Source: JAAYAN01 sp964437215 (GTDB taxonomy: Bacteria; Bacteroidota; Ignavibacteria; Ignavibacteriales; Melioribacteraceae). Taken from it: a stretch of 24,223 bases of DNA. The stretch spans positions 1 through 24,223 of the forward strand of contig CAYTFZ010000031.1 of assembly GCA_964437215.1 (NCBI GenBank). Reading direction: 5' to 3'. The translations under genes were made by a program, and so were the position numbers. A model generated the notes under the pieces. That model was not told the origin of the DNA and made no database searches. It saw only the letters and a list, made by a program, of their open reading frames with translations. Shown one piece after another: positions 1 through 7,279 of the stretch (within the stretch, counting starts at the first letter, position 1; each line of letters starts with the position of its first letter).

Positions 1-63
1 CGGAATCGAACCGCCGACACAAGGATTTTCAGTCCTTTGCTCTACCGACTGAGCTATCTGCCC
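1..63 (-). tRNA. tRNA-Phe (anticodon GAA), 3' end cut off by window edge
   Basis: Read on the - strand, the 5' acceptor strand GGGCAGA starts at 63. It is followed by TA, a D arm (GCTC/GAGC), a five-pair anticodon stem AAGGA/TCCTT around the loop CTGAAAA (anticodon GAA, phenylalanine), the variable loop, and the T arm with TTCGATT. The window ends inside the T stem, so the last two T-stem bases, the 3' acceptor strand and the CCA end are missing. The gene lies downstream of argF on the same strand and has its own likely promoter at 82-111. Confidence 0.95.
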
Positions 64-81
64 TCAAAAATTACGAAACGA

Positions 82-111
82 AATATAATGTTTTTTTCTT
101 GAATATTGCAA
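82..111 (-). promoter_or_regulatory. Likely sigma-70-type promoter of tRNA-Phe
   Basis: On the - strand, TTGCAA (106-111) and TATATT (82-87) are separated by 18 bases, about 18 bases before the tRNA 5' end. The -10 matches the consensus at 5 of 6 positions and the -35 at 4 of 6. The placement would give a short leader, as usual for tRNA genes. The call rests on pattern only, in AT-rich DNA where chance matches are common. Confidence 0.45.
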
Positions 112-167
112 ACAGAAAATAATAATTGTATTTAATTTTATATATCTTTTTCGTCGGGCAAAGTAAT

Positions 168-1175
168 TCAACAAAGATTTGATAAAGTTGCAACCATAAC
201 TGCTTTAATAGTATGAACACGATTTTCAGCTTCATCGAAAACAATAGAATATTCCGATTCAAATACCTCATCTGTAACTTCCATTGATTCAAGCCCGAAT
301 TTTTGAAATATTTCCTCACCGATAGATGTTTCCCTATTGTGAAAAGCAGGTAGACAGTGCATAAATTTTACATTAGGATTTTCAGTATCCTTAATCATTT
401 CGATATTTATTTGATATGGTGTCATCAATTTTATTCTTTCTTCCCAAACACTTTCTGGTTCACCCATAGAAACCCAAACATCAGTATATAGAAAATCGGC
501 TCCTTTTACACCTTTTACCGGATCCTCTGTAAAATTAATTTCTGCACCTGTTCCTTTTGCAATTTGTTTGCAAATATTAACAAGATTTTCGTTAGGCCAA
601 AGTTTTTTTGGGGCAATTGCAGAAAACTTAATTCCTAATTTAGCACAACCTACCATAAGAGAATTTCCCATATTATTTCTCGAATCGCCCAGGTAAGCTA
701 ATGATATTTTATCCAACGGTTTATCGGAATATTCCAGAATCGTCATAAAATCAGCTAAAACTTGTGTCGGGTGAAATTCATCTGTCAGTCCGTTCCAAAC
801 AGGAACACCGGCATATTTACCCAAAGTTTCAACAATATCCTGCCCGAAGCCTCTGTATTCAATTCCGTCATACATTCTTCCTAAAACTCTTGCAGTGTCT
901 TTCATCGATTCTTTTTTTCCCATCTGCGAACCTGTAGGACCGATAAATGTTACTCCGGCACCCTGATCCATTGCCGCAGTTTCAAATGCACACCTTGTTC
1001 GGGTTGAATCTTTTGCAAACAGAAGAACAATATTCTTTCCTTTTAATCTTTGAATTTCTTTGCCTTCTTTTTTTTCTTTCTTTAATTGTATTGAAATATC
1101 CAGAAGATATTTAATTTCTTCAGGTGTAAAATCGAGTAATTTAAGGAAATTTTTCCCTTTGAGATTAATTTTCAT
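168..1175 (-). CDS. argF: Ornithine carbamoyltransferase
   Basis: This cytoplasmic enzyme transfers the carbamoyl group between carbamoyl phosphate and ornithine to make citrulline, or runs in reverse in arginine catabolism. The protein has 335 residues, normal for the family. It carries the carbamoyl-phosphate loop STRTR (57-61), HPTQ (135-138), the ornithine-binding DVWVSMG segment (232-238) and the catalytic HCLPAFH (273-279). Overall it closely resembles E. coli ArgF/ArgI and catabolic ArcB proteins. It starts with ATG 2 bp after carbamate kinase ends and is the last gene of the glmS cluster. Linkage to carbamate kinase favours a catabolic (arcB-like) role that makes ATP from citrulline, but no arginine deiminase gene is present here, so the direction cannot be fixed from sequence. 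Confidence 0.96.
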   Translation of the reverse strand: MKINLKGKNFLKLLDFTPEEIKYLLDISIQLKKEKKEGKEIQRLKGKNIVLLFAKDSTRTRCAFETAAMDQGAGVTFIGPTGSQMGKKESMKDTARVLGRMYDGIEYRGFGQDIVETLGKYAGVPVWNGLTDEFHPTQVLADFMTILEYSDKPLDKISLAYLGDSRNNMGNSLMVGCAKLGIKFSAIAPKKLWPNENLVNICKQIAKGTGAEINFTEDPVKGVKGADFLYTDVWVSMGEPESVWEERIKLMTPYQINIEMIKDTENPNVKFMHCLPAFHNRETSIGEEIFQKFGLESMEVTDEVFESEYSIVFDEAENRVHTIKAVMVATLSNLC

Positions 1176-1177
1176 TT

Positions 1178-2131
1178 TTATTCCAATTTCTTGTTATAAA
1201 TCCGTGTTCCAGAATTATTTTCATACAATCCCGTTGTATCAGTTATAATTGCAACTTTTCCGCCGTTTTCAATAAAATCTATGGCAGCTTCAATTTTTGG
1301 TTCCATACTGCCTGAACCAAATTGACCTTCCGAAAGATAACATTTTACTTCATTTAATGAAATATTTTTAAGTATTTTTTGTTCAGGCTTATTAAAATCA
1401 ATGTAAACAGCCGGAACATCCGTAATTATGTAAAATTCATCTGCTTTAATATCTTTTGCTAAAAGTGCCGAGGCAAGATCTTTATCGACAACAGCTTCAA
1501 TTGCTTCAAGATAGTTATTTTCATGCCGGTAAACTGGTATTCCTCCGCCTCCAGCCGCAATAACAATTATTCCATGTTCAGCCATTGTTTCAATTGCCTT
1601 CTTATTTAATATATCGATAGGTTTTGGTGATGCAACGACTTTTCGCCATCCTCGTTTTCTGGCATCTTCTTTAAATATCCATCCGTTTGCTTTTGAAAGA
1701 AGTTCAGCTTCTTCTTTTAAGTAAAATGGACCAATAGGTTTAGATGGATTTTTAAACGCAAAATCATTTTTATCTACAAGAACCTGAGTAACCACCGTTA
1801 TAATATTCTTATAAATTCCTGCTTTATTCAAAACATTCCGCATCTGTCTTTCAATCATATAGCCAATACCGCCCTGCGAATCTGCTACACAAATATCTAA
1901 AGGCATTTTTTCAATTTTATAAACTTCATATCCGGCTTCATTACGCATTAAAATATTACCGACCTGCGGTCCGTTCCCATGGCTAATTATAAGATTATAA
2001 TTTTTCTTTATTAACTCAAGAAGTTTTTCGCAGGTTTCATATACATTTTGTTCCTGCTCATCTATTGTCCCGCGCTGACCATCTTTTACAAGAGCATTCC
2101 CTCCCAACGCAACAACAGCAAGCTTTTTCAT
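1178..2131 (-). CDS. arcC: Carbamate kinase
   Basis: The enzyme interconverts carbamoyl phosphate + ADP with carbamate (ammonia + CO2) + ATP in the cytoplasm. The 317-residue length is standard. The protein begins with the amino-acid-kinase glycine loop (VALGGNAL) and contains HGNGPQVG near residue 51, AAGGGGIPV near 192, the VDKDLAS segment and GSMEPK near the C terminus, all typical of the family. The ATG overlaps the stop of the upstream NTPase gene by 4 bp (ATGA), so translation is probably coupled, and argF follows 2 bp downstream. The arcC-argF pair forms the last two steps of the arginine deiminase pathway. Without arcA in view, citrulline must come from elsewhere, or the pair runs towards carbamoyl phosphate. 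Confidence 0.96.
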   Translation of the reverse strand: MKKLAVVALGGNALVKDGQRGTIDEQEQNVYETCEKLLELIKKNYNLIISHGNGPQVGNILMRNEAGYEVYKIEKMPLDICVADSQGGIGYMIERQMRNVLNKAGIYKNIITVVTQVLVDKNDFAFKNPSKPIGPFYLKEEAELLSKANGWIFKEDARKRGWRKVVASPKPIDILNKKAIETMAEHGIIVIAAGGGGIPVYRHENNYLEAIEAVVDKDLASALLAKDIKADEFYIITDVPAVYIDFNKPEQKILKNISLNEVKCYLSEGQFGSGSMEPKIEAAIDFIENGGKVAIITDTTGLYENNSGTRIYNKKLE

Positions 2132-3447
2132 AAAAGCCCTTTTACCTTAAGCACTTTTTCTAGAGTATTATTTCCTATTTCCTGCAATTCATACTGAACC
2201 CTTGCAGATGGTTTGTTAATTTTAAGAATCCTGCCAAGATCAACAGGAGTGCCAATTAAAACTGAATCGCAATCGGTTTTATTTATTGTTGTTTCCAGAT
2301 CTTTAATCTGCTTTGCTCCGTAACCCATAGCAGGTAAAAGTGTACCTATTGAAGGATATTTTTTAAAGGTTTCTTTTATGGAATTAACAACAAACGGACG
2401 CGGATCGATTATTTCCTTTGCTCCGTTTTTTTGAGCCGCAACTATCCCTGCACCGTATTTCATTTCACCATGGGTAAGTGTCGGGCCGTCTTCAACAACA
2501 AGTACTCTTTTTCCGGTTATCAGTTCCGGTTTATCAACAATTAAAGGAGATGCTCCTTCTATGATTACTGCATCCGTATTCACATTTTTAATATTTTTCA
2601 TTACTTCAAGAATATCCTGCGGTGCTGCAGAATCGATTTTATTAATTATTGCTGCATCCGCCATCCGTAAAGAAGTATTTCCCGGATAATAAGAAAGTTC
2701 GTGTCCGGGTCTGTGGGGATCAACTACTGTGAAAGTTACATCTGGTTTGTAAAAAGGAGTATCATTATTTCCTCCGTCCCACAAAATAATATCAGCCTCT
2801 TTTTCAGCTTCTTTTAAAATTGCCTCGTAATCAACGCCGGAATATATTATTCCTCCTAAAACTATATGAGGTTCATATTCTTCAATTTCTTCAATTGTAC
2901 AATTATGCTTTTTTAAATCCTTAATTTCTGCAAATCTCTGAATTTTTTGTTTCAGAAGATCGCCGTACGGCATCGGATGCCTGATAGCAACTACTTTTTT
3001 CCCAGCATCACGTAATATTTTAACCAATTTTCTTGAGGTTTGGGATTTGCCACATCCTGTTCTTACAGCTAAAACTGCTATCACAGGTTTTTTACTTTTT
3101 AGCATCGTCTGCTCAGGGCTTAAAAGAGTAAATGAGGCACCTGCAGAATTAACAATGGAGGCTTTTGTCATTACATAATTAAAAGGGACATCTGAATATG
3201 AAAAGAATACTTCTTCAATTTTGTATTCCTTAATCAGCTTAACAAGTTTTTCTTCTTCGTAGATTTTTATGCCTTTAGGATAAAGTTTTCCTGCAAGTTC
3301 TGCAGGATAAATTCTTCCGTCAATGTTAGGTATTTGTGCTGCAGTAAAACAGACAACATTATACTCCTTGTTATTCCTGAAAAATACATTAAAGTTATGA
3401 AAATCGCGACCTGCTGCACCCATAATTAAAACATTTTTACCAGGCAT
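2128..3447 (-). CDS. Cyclic 2,3-diphosphoglycerate synthetase-like NTPase (COG2403-type)
   Basis: A 439-residue cytoplasmic protein resembling the family of archaeal cyclic 2,3-diphosphoglycerate synthetase and its bacterial relatives, often labelled predicted GTPases. An N-terminal dinucleotide-fold-like region (IMGAAGRDFHNF, residues 8-19) precedes a P-loop VRTGCGKS (128-135), in which the usual first glycine is replaced by valine. Then come WDGGNND (223-229), VDPHRPGHE (242-250) and NKID (269-272), similar to the G4 motif of GTPases. The true activity of bacterial members is unclear to me, and cyclic diphosphoglycerate is not expected in an ordinary mesophile. A good Shine-Dalgarno (GGAGG) precedes the ATG. 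The gene lies 14 bp after glmS and overlaps arcC by 4 bp, which suggests a role in carbamoyl-phosphate or amino-acid metabolism. Confidence 0.8.
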   Translation of the reverse strand: MPGKNVLIMGAAGRDFHNFNVFFRNNKEYNVVCFTAAQIPNIDGRIYPAELAGKLYPKGIKIYEEEKLVKLIKEYKIEEVFFSYSDVPFNYVMTKASIVNSAGASFTLLSPEQTMLKSKKPVIAVLAVRTGCGKSQTSRKLVKILRDAGKKVVAIRHPMPYGDLLKQKIQRFAEIKDLKKHNCTIEEIEEYEPHIVLGGIIYSGVDYEAILKEAEKEADIILWDGGNNDTPFYKPDVTFTVVDPHRPGHELSYYPGNTSLRMADAAIINKIDSAAPQDILEVMKNIKNVNTDAVIIEGASPLIVDKPELITGKRVLVVEDGPTLTHGEMKYGAGIVAAQKNGAKEIIDPRPFVVNSIKETFKKYPSIGTLLPAMGYGAKQIKDLETTINKTDCDSVLIGTPVDLGRILKINKPSARVQYELQEIGNNTLEKVLKVKGLL

Positions 3448-3461
3448 AAAAGCCTCCTTTT

Positions 3462-5294
3462 TTATTCGACAGTTACACTTTTGGCTAAATTTCTAGGCTG
3501 ATCAACATTTAATCCTTTTTTAACAGCAATGTGATATGCAAGCAGCTGAAGAGGTATAACAGAAAGAACCGGCATAAGCATTCTTATTGTATCGGGGATT
3601 TTTATTGTATAATCAACTATTTTGTCAATTTTATCGTCGTTTTCACTTGCAATTGCAATTATTCTTCCTTTGCGAGCTTTAACTTCTTCAATATTACTAA
3701 TAATTTTTTCGTAAACAGAATCATTGGGAGCAAGAAAAACGCAAGGCATATTTTTATCAATCAATGCAATTGGTCCATGTTTCATTTCAGCAGCCGGATA
3801 ACCTTCAGCGTGTATATAAGATATCTCTTTCAGCTTTAGTGCTCCTTCTAAGGCAACCGGGAAATTATAACCCCTTCCCAAATAAAGAAAATTTAATGAA
3901 TCTTTAAACTCTTCTGCAATTTTTTCAATATGATCATTTAATTTAAGTATTCTCTCTATTTTTTCGGGCAGCATTTCAATTTCTTTAATAATAGTTTTCC
4001 CATCTATGTGACTAAGTTGTTTTTTGCGTGCTATTAAAAGAGTAATTAACGCAAATACAATTAATTGAGAAGTAAAAGCTTTAGTTGAGGCTACTCCTAT
4101 TTCGGGACCAGCGTGGATATAAACCCCTGCCTCACTTTCGCGGGCAATTGAACTTCCTACAACGTTTACAACCCCTAAGCATAAAGCACCCCTTCTTTTC
4201 GCTTCTTTAAGCGCAGCTAATGTATCGGCAGTTTCACCGCTTTGCGAAATAAAAAGAATAGTATCACCCTTGCCGATTATCGGATTTCTGTATCTGAATT
4301 CTGATGCATATTCAACTTCGCAAGGTATTCCCGTAAATTGTTCTATCATATATTCGCCAACAAGTCCGGCATGCCAGGAGGTTCCGCATGCAGTAATAAT
4401 TATCCTTTTCGATTCAGCTATTCTATCTTCAAAACCAACAAGACCTCCAAGTTTTGCAGTCCCTTCTTTATGTAAAAGCCGTCCTCTCATAGAATTACGA
4501 ATAGATTCTGGCTGCTCCATAATTTCTTTAAGCATAAAATGGGGATACCCGCCTTTGCTAATTTCATCAAGACTCATTGTTACTTCGTGAATTTCTTTTT
4601 CAATATCAACAGCAGATATTGTTTTTGCACAAAATGAATCTTTTTTTACTTCTGCTATTTCGCCGTCCTCTAAATATACAATCTGGCTTGTATATGATAT
4701 TAATGCTGAAACATCTGAAGCAATGAAATTCTCCTCATCTCCTATTCCAATTACAAGAGGCGAACCTTTTTTTGCTACAATAATTTTATCAGGTTCATCG
4801 CTCGATATTACTGCAATTCCGTATGTTCCTTCAACCTCGTTAAGTGAATATCTGACTGATTCGAATAATGAAAAGCCTTTTTTCTTAAAACTGTCAATCA
4901 AATGAACTAATACTTCGGTATCTGTTTCCGAAATAAATTTAAAACCGTTTGAAATCAATGCTTTTCGCAGAGTTGCGTAATTTTCAATTATCCCGTTATG
5001 AATAACTAAAATTGAGTTTTTCCCGTTAAAATGCGGATGTGCGTTGGTCTCGGTAGGCGCTCCATGTGTAGCCCAGCGGGTATGTCCTATTCCTAAAGGG
5101 GTTTTAATTTCTCTTCCGTTTATTTTATCTTCAAGCTGCGATACTTTTCCGGTTTTTTTGTAAACTTTGCATTCGCCATCCTCAATTGTTCCAATTCCGG
5201 CAGAATCATATCCCCTGTACTCAAGACGTTTTAAACCTTCTATTAAAATCGGCACACATTTTTTTTCACCGATATATCCAACAATACCGCACAT
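3462..5294 (-). CDS. glmS: Glutamine--fructose-6-phosphate aminotransferase (isomerizing)
   Basis: GlmS makes glucosamine-6-phosphate from fructose-6-phosphate and glutamine, the first committed step to UDP-GlcNAc for peptidoglycan and LPS. From MCGIVGYIG the protein has 610 residues, the normal length. Cys2 is the glutaminase nucleophile exposed after Met removal. The N-terminal half is the class II glutaminase domain (GHTRWATHG, HNGIIEN), followed by two SIS sugar-phosphate domains (CGTSWHAG, SQSGETADT) and the classic ending LAKSVTVE. The ATG at 5294 abuts a 100-base gap. An identical start at 5449, beyond the gap, carries the real ribosome binding site. Reading through the gap would add a spurious N-terminal stretch, which should be discarded. 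It is the first gene of the cluster with the NTPase, arcC and argF. Confidence 0.95.
   Translation of the reverse strand: MCGIVGYIGEKKCVPILIEGLKRLEYRGYDSAGIGTIEDGECKVYKKTGKVSQLEDKINGREIKTPLGIGHTRWATHGAPTETNAHPHFNGKNSILVIHNGIIENYATLRKALISNGFKFISETDTEVLVHLIDSFKKKGFSLFESVRYSLNEVEGTYGIAVISSDEPDKIIVAKKGSPLVIGIGDEENFIASDVSALISYTSQIVYLEDGEIAEVKKDSFCAKTISAVDIEKEIHEVTMSLDEISKGGYPHFMLKEIMEQPESIRNSMRGRLLHKEGTAKLGGLVGFEDRIAESKRIIITACGTSWHAGLVGEYMIEQFTGIPCEVEYASEFRYRNPIIGKGDTILFISQSGETADTLAALKEAKRRGALCLGVVNVVGSSIARESEAGVYIHAGPEIGVASTKAFTSQLIVFALITLLIARKKQLSHIDGKTIIKEIEMLPEKIERILKLNDHIEKIAEEFKDSLNFLYLGRGYNFPVALEGALKLKEISYIHAEGYPAAEMKHGPIALIDKNMPCVFLAPNDSVYEKIISNIEEVKARKGRIIAIASENDDKIDKIVDYTIKIPDTIRMLMPVLSVIPLQLLAYHIAVKKGLNVDQPRNLAKSVTVE
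5240..5294 (-). repeat. Left copy of 55-bp exact duplication (glmS 5' end)
   Basis: These 55 bases encode the first 18 codons of glmS plus one base. They are identical, including an eight-T run, to 5395-5449 on the other side of the gap. This copy is continuous with the rest of glmS but has no upstream region. It is best explained as one end of a contig overlap and not as a biological repeat. Confidence 0.93.
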
Positions 5295-5394
5295 NNNNNN
5301 NNNNNNNNNNNNNNNNNNNNNNNNNNNNNNNNNNNNNNNNNNNNNNNNNNNNNNNNNNNNNNNNNNNNNNNNNNNNNNNNNNNNNNNNNNNNNN
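5295..5394. other. Assembly gap (100 N)
   Basis: Exactly 100 unknown bases lie directly beside the glmS start codon. The sequence on the left (5240-5294) and right (5395-5449) is the same 55 bases, so the two contigs end in one overlapping sequence. The round length is a typical placeholder. The real chromosome very probably has no insertion here. Confidence 0.97.
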
Positions 5395-5449
5395 CTATTA
5401 AAATCGGCACACATTTTTTTTCACCGATATATCCAACAATACCGCACAT
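5395..5449 (-). repeat. Right copy of 55-bp exact duplication; true glmS start context
   Basis: This copy holds the glmS ATG (5447-5449) and its first 18 codons in the same frame as the left copy, and is continuous with the natural upstream region and ribosome binding site. Deleting the gap and one copy (155 bases) restores an uninterrupted 610-residue glmS with a normal leader. It should not be annotated as a separate truncated gene. Confidence 0.92.
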
Positions 5450-5455
5450 AATAAA

Positions 5456-5462
5456 CTCCTTT
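5456..5462 (-). promoter_or_regulatory. Ribosome binding site of glmS
   Basis: AAAGGAG lies 6 bases before the ATG at 5449 on the - strand. It belongs to the right-hand copy of the glmS start and shows that 5449, joined to the body of the gene across the artefactual gap, is the real initiation site. Confidence 0.8.
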
Positions 5463-5673
5463 CAAATTTTCATTTTTATGTTTCAAGGAAGGCTAATGAT
5501 CCGGACAAGGTCTATTAAGTATTTTGTTTTTCTTTGCACTGTGTATACAATCGCAATTATTAAGTAACATAAACTTTTGTGTCTCAGAACCATTAATTCT
5601 TTATGAAATCTAATAAATTAGTTTTTCAATTCAAATACATAACAATATAATAATACAAATAATCTTTTTTATT

Positions 5674-5721
5674 GTGATAAACTTCACGTAATCAATTATA
5701 TGTATAAATAATATTTATCAC
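5674..5721. repeat. 8-bp inverted repeat in the mnmA-glmS intergenic region
   Basis: GTGATAAA (5674-5681) and TTTATCAC (5714-5721) are perfect inverted copies separated by 32 bases, just past the mnmA stop. The arms could form a weak long-loop hairpin in the mnmA 3' end, or be an operator-like site before the glmS cluster. Neither side has a clean T-run, so it is not a canonical terminator. The rest of the 278-bp interval (5450-5727) shows no gene. Confidence 0.3.
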
Positions 5722-5727
5722 TATAAT

Positions 5728-6831
5728 TTAATCTTCTTTTGTAATTATTCCTCCGGCTAAAACAAAACCTTCATCATTATAAACTACAACGGACTGTCCC
5801 GGTGTTATAGCACTTTTTGGTTCATTAAAAATGATTGCAAATCTGTCATCGCCAATCTGTGTAACTATTGCGTCTGCAGCTTTATCGGAATATCGTATTT
5901 TCGCTTTTACTTTTTGCCCCAAATTTAACCTCTTTACAGAAACATAATTAACTTCTGCGGCAATTAATTCTTTCTTTAAAAGATCTTCTTTTTCTCCCAG
6001 TTCCACAATATTCTTGTTTGCATCAATTTTTGTTACATAAACCGGTTTTCCTAAAGCAATTCCTAATCCTTTTCGCTGTCCCACAGTATAGAACGGAATG
6101 CCTTTGTGTTCAGCAACTTTTTCACCGTTAAATAGCATATCCCCTTTTTCTAATTTCTGCAATTCACCAGGTACTTTTTCCTGAAGAAATCTTTGATAGT
6201 TATCATCGGCAATAAAACATATCTCTTGACTATCCGGTTTATTGGCAGTCTTTAATCCAAAACTTGCTGCCATTTCTCTAATTTGTATTTTGCTGTATTT
6301 TCCTAACGGAAGCAATGTTCTACTCAGGCTTTCCTGACTTAATCCCCATAATGCATAAGATTGGTCTTTTGTACTGTCAGGTGAATTTTTCAGGCGATAT
6401 CTATTGTTATCTGAATCATAATCTACAATAGCATAATGCCCGGTAGCAACGTACTTAGCATCAAGAGAATCTGCTTTGTGCAAGAGTTCTTCCCATTTAA
6501 TCTTTCTGTTACATACAACGCAAGGGTTTGGGGTTTTCCCTTCCAGATACTCGCTAATGAAATTCTTAATAACGTGTTCTTCAAATTCATTTGTAAAATC
6601 AACCGTATAATGAGGAGCACCCAAAGAATCCGCTACATTTTTTGCATCAAATATTGCATCTAGAGAGCAGCAGCCGGATTCGTGTTTTGGAGCTCCGCCA
6701 ACTTCCATAAAGCCCCAAGTTTTCATAGTAATTCCAATAACTTCATATCCTTGCATATTTAATAAGGCAGCAGCAACGCTGGAATCGACACCCCCGCTCA
6801 TTGCAACAATCACTCGTTTTTCGTTAAGCAT
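5728..6831 (-). CDS. mnmA: tRNA-specific 2-thiouridylase MnmA
   Basis: MnmA adds sulfur to U34 of tRNA-Lys, -Glu and -Gln, using ATP to adenylate the uridine and a persulfide relay. The 367-residue protein has the ATP-pyrophosphatase loop SGGVDSS (12-18) and the two catalytic cysteines in PNPCVVCN (Cys104) and QEICFIAD (Cys205). It also has GHYA (131-134), KDQSYALW (155-162) and a C-terminal beta-barrel region with VGQRKGLG. All key residues are present. ATG start. It lies 67 bp after acpS and is the last gene of the leftward ssb-to-mnmA run. The short leader has no promoter I can defend, so read-through from acpS is likely. Confidence 0.97.
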   Translation of the reverse strand: MLNEKRVIVAMSGGVDSSVAAALLNMQGYEVIGITMKTWGFMEVGGAPKHESGCCSLDAIFDAKNVADSLGAPHYTVDFTNEFEEHVIKNFISEYLEGKTPNPCVVCNRKIKWEELLHKADSLDAKYVATGHYAIVDYDSDNNRYRLKNSPDSTKDQSYALWGLSQESLSRTLLPLGKYSKIQIREMAASFGLKTANKPDSQEICFIADDNYQRFLQEKVPGELQKLEKGDMLFNGEKVAEHKGIPFYTVGQRKGLGIALGKPVYVTKIDANKNIVELGEKEDLLKKELIAAEVNYVSVKRLNLGQKVKAKIRYSDKAADAIVTQIGDDRFAIIFNEPKSAITPGQSVVVYNDEGFVLAGGIITKED

Positions 6832-6898
6832 TTTTTTATTAGTTAATTTTTAATATGGAAATATATGAATAACTGCAGATATTATAAAAAAGAGATAT

Positions 6899-7276
6899 TT
6901 ATTTGACTGAATATAAAATGGCAAAACAAGTTACATAATTTTCGGAATGACTCATTGAAATTTTTAAATCCATTTCGGAATTAATTAAAGATTCTAATTT
7001 TCCGCTTAATTTTACTTTTGGCATGCCGCTTGGCTCATTAAATATTTCAATATCTTTCCAGCGGAAACCTTCATTGTATATAGAAGATAAAGCTTTTATA
7101 ATGGCTTCTTTAGCGGCAAACCGTGCGGCAAGATGTTGATATTTATTTGCTTTTGAAAGAGAATACTGTTTTTCCAATTCGGTGTATATTTTATCTAAAA
7201 ACTTGCTGCCAAGTTTATCTACACTTTTCTTTATTCTCTCAATTTCAATTATGTCTATTCCTACGCCTATTATCAT
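6899..7276 (-). CDS. acpS: Holo-[acyl-carrier-protein] synthase
   Basis: AcpS transfers 4'-phosphopantetheine from CoA to acyl carrier protein, activating fatty-acid synthesis. The 125-residue size fits the family. The N terminus GVGIDIIEIERI carries the Mg-binding aspartate (Asp8), and RFAAKEAIIKAL carries the second metal ligand (Glu57) and the conserved lysine. The C-terminal segment SMSHSENYVTCFAI matches the family's SxSHxxxYA-type end. The ATG lies 3 bp after the MCE gene stop, so the two are probably co-transcribed and possibly translationally coupled. Nothing is missing or unusual. Confidence 0.96.
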   Translation of the reverse strand: MIIGVGIDIIEIERIKKSVDKLGSKFLDKIYTELEKQYSLSKANKYQHLAARFAAKEAIIKALSSIYNEGFRWKDIEIFNEPSGMPKVKLSGKLESLINSEMDLKISMSHSENYVTCFAILYSVK

Positions 7277-7279
7277 ATA

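Noticed and set aside
4270..4590. Open frames antisense to glmS, polA, the chemoreceptor and others
   Set aside because: They lie opposite well-supported genes, have low-complexity Ser/Phe/Ile-rich translations and no recognisable family features.
5295..5414. N-terminal extension of GlmS running through the N gap (650-residue reading)
   Set aside because: The extra residues are translated placeholder bases; GlmS must start with Met-Cys so that Cys2 can act as nucleophile, and the real ribosome binding site is at 5456-5462.
5450..5727. glmS ribozyme or other riboswitch in the glmS leader
   Set aside because: No ribozyme core motif or conserved pairing pattern is visible; the leader is AT-rich and unstructured apart from a weak inverted repeat.
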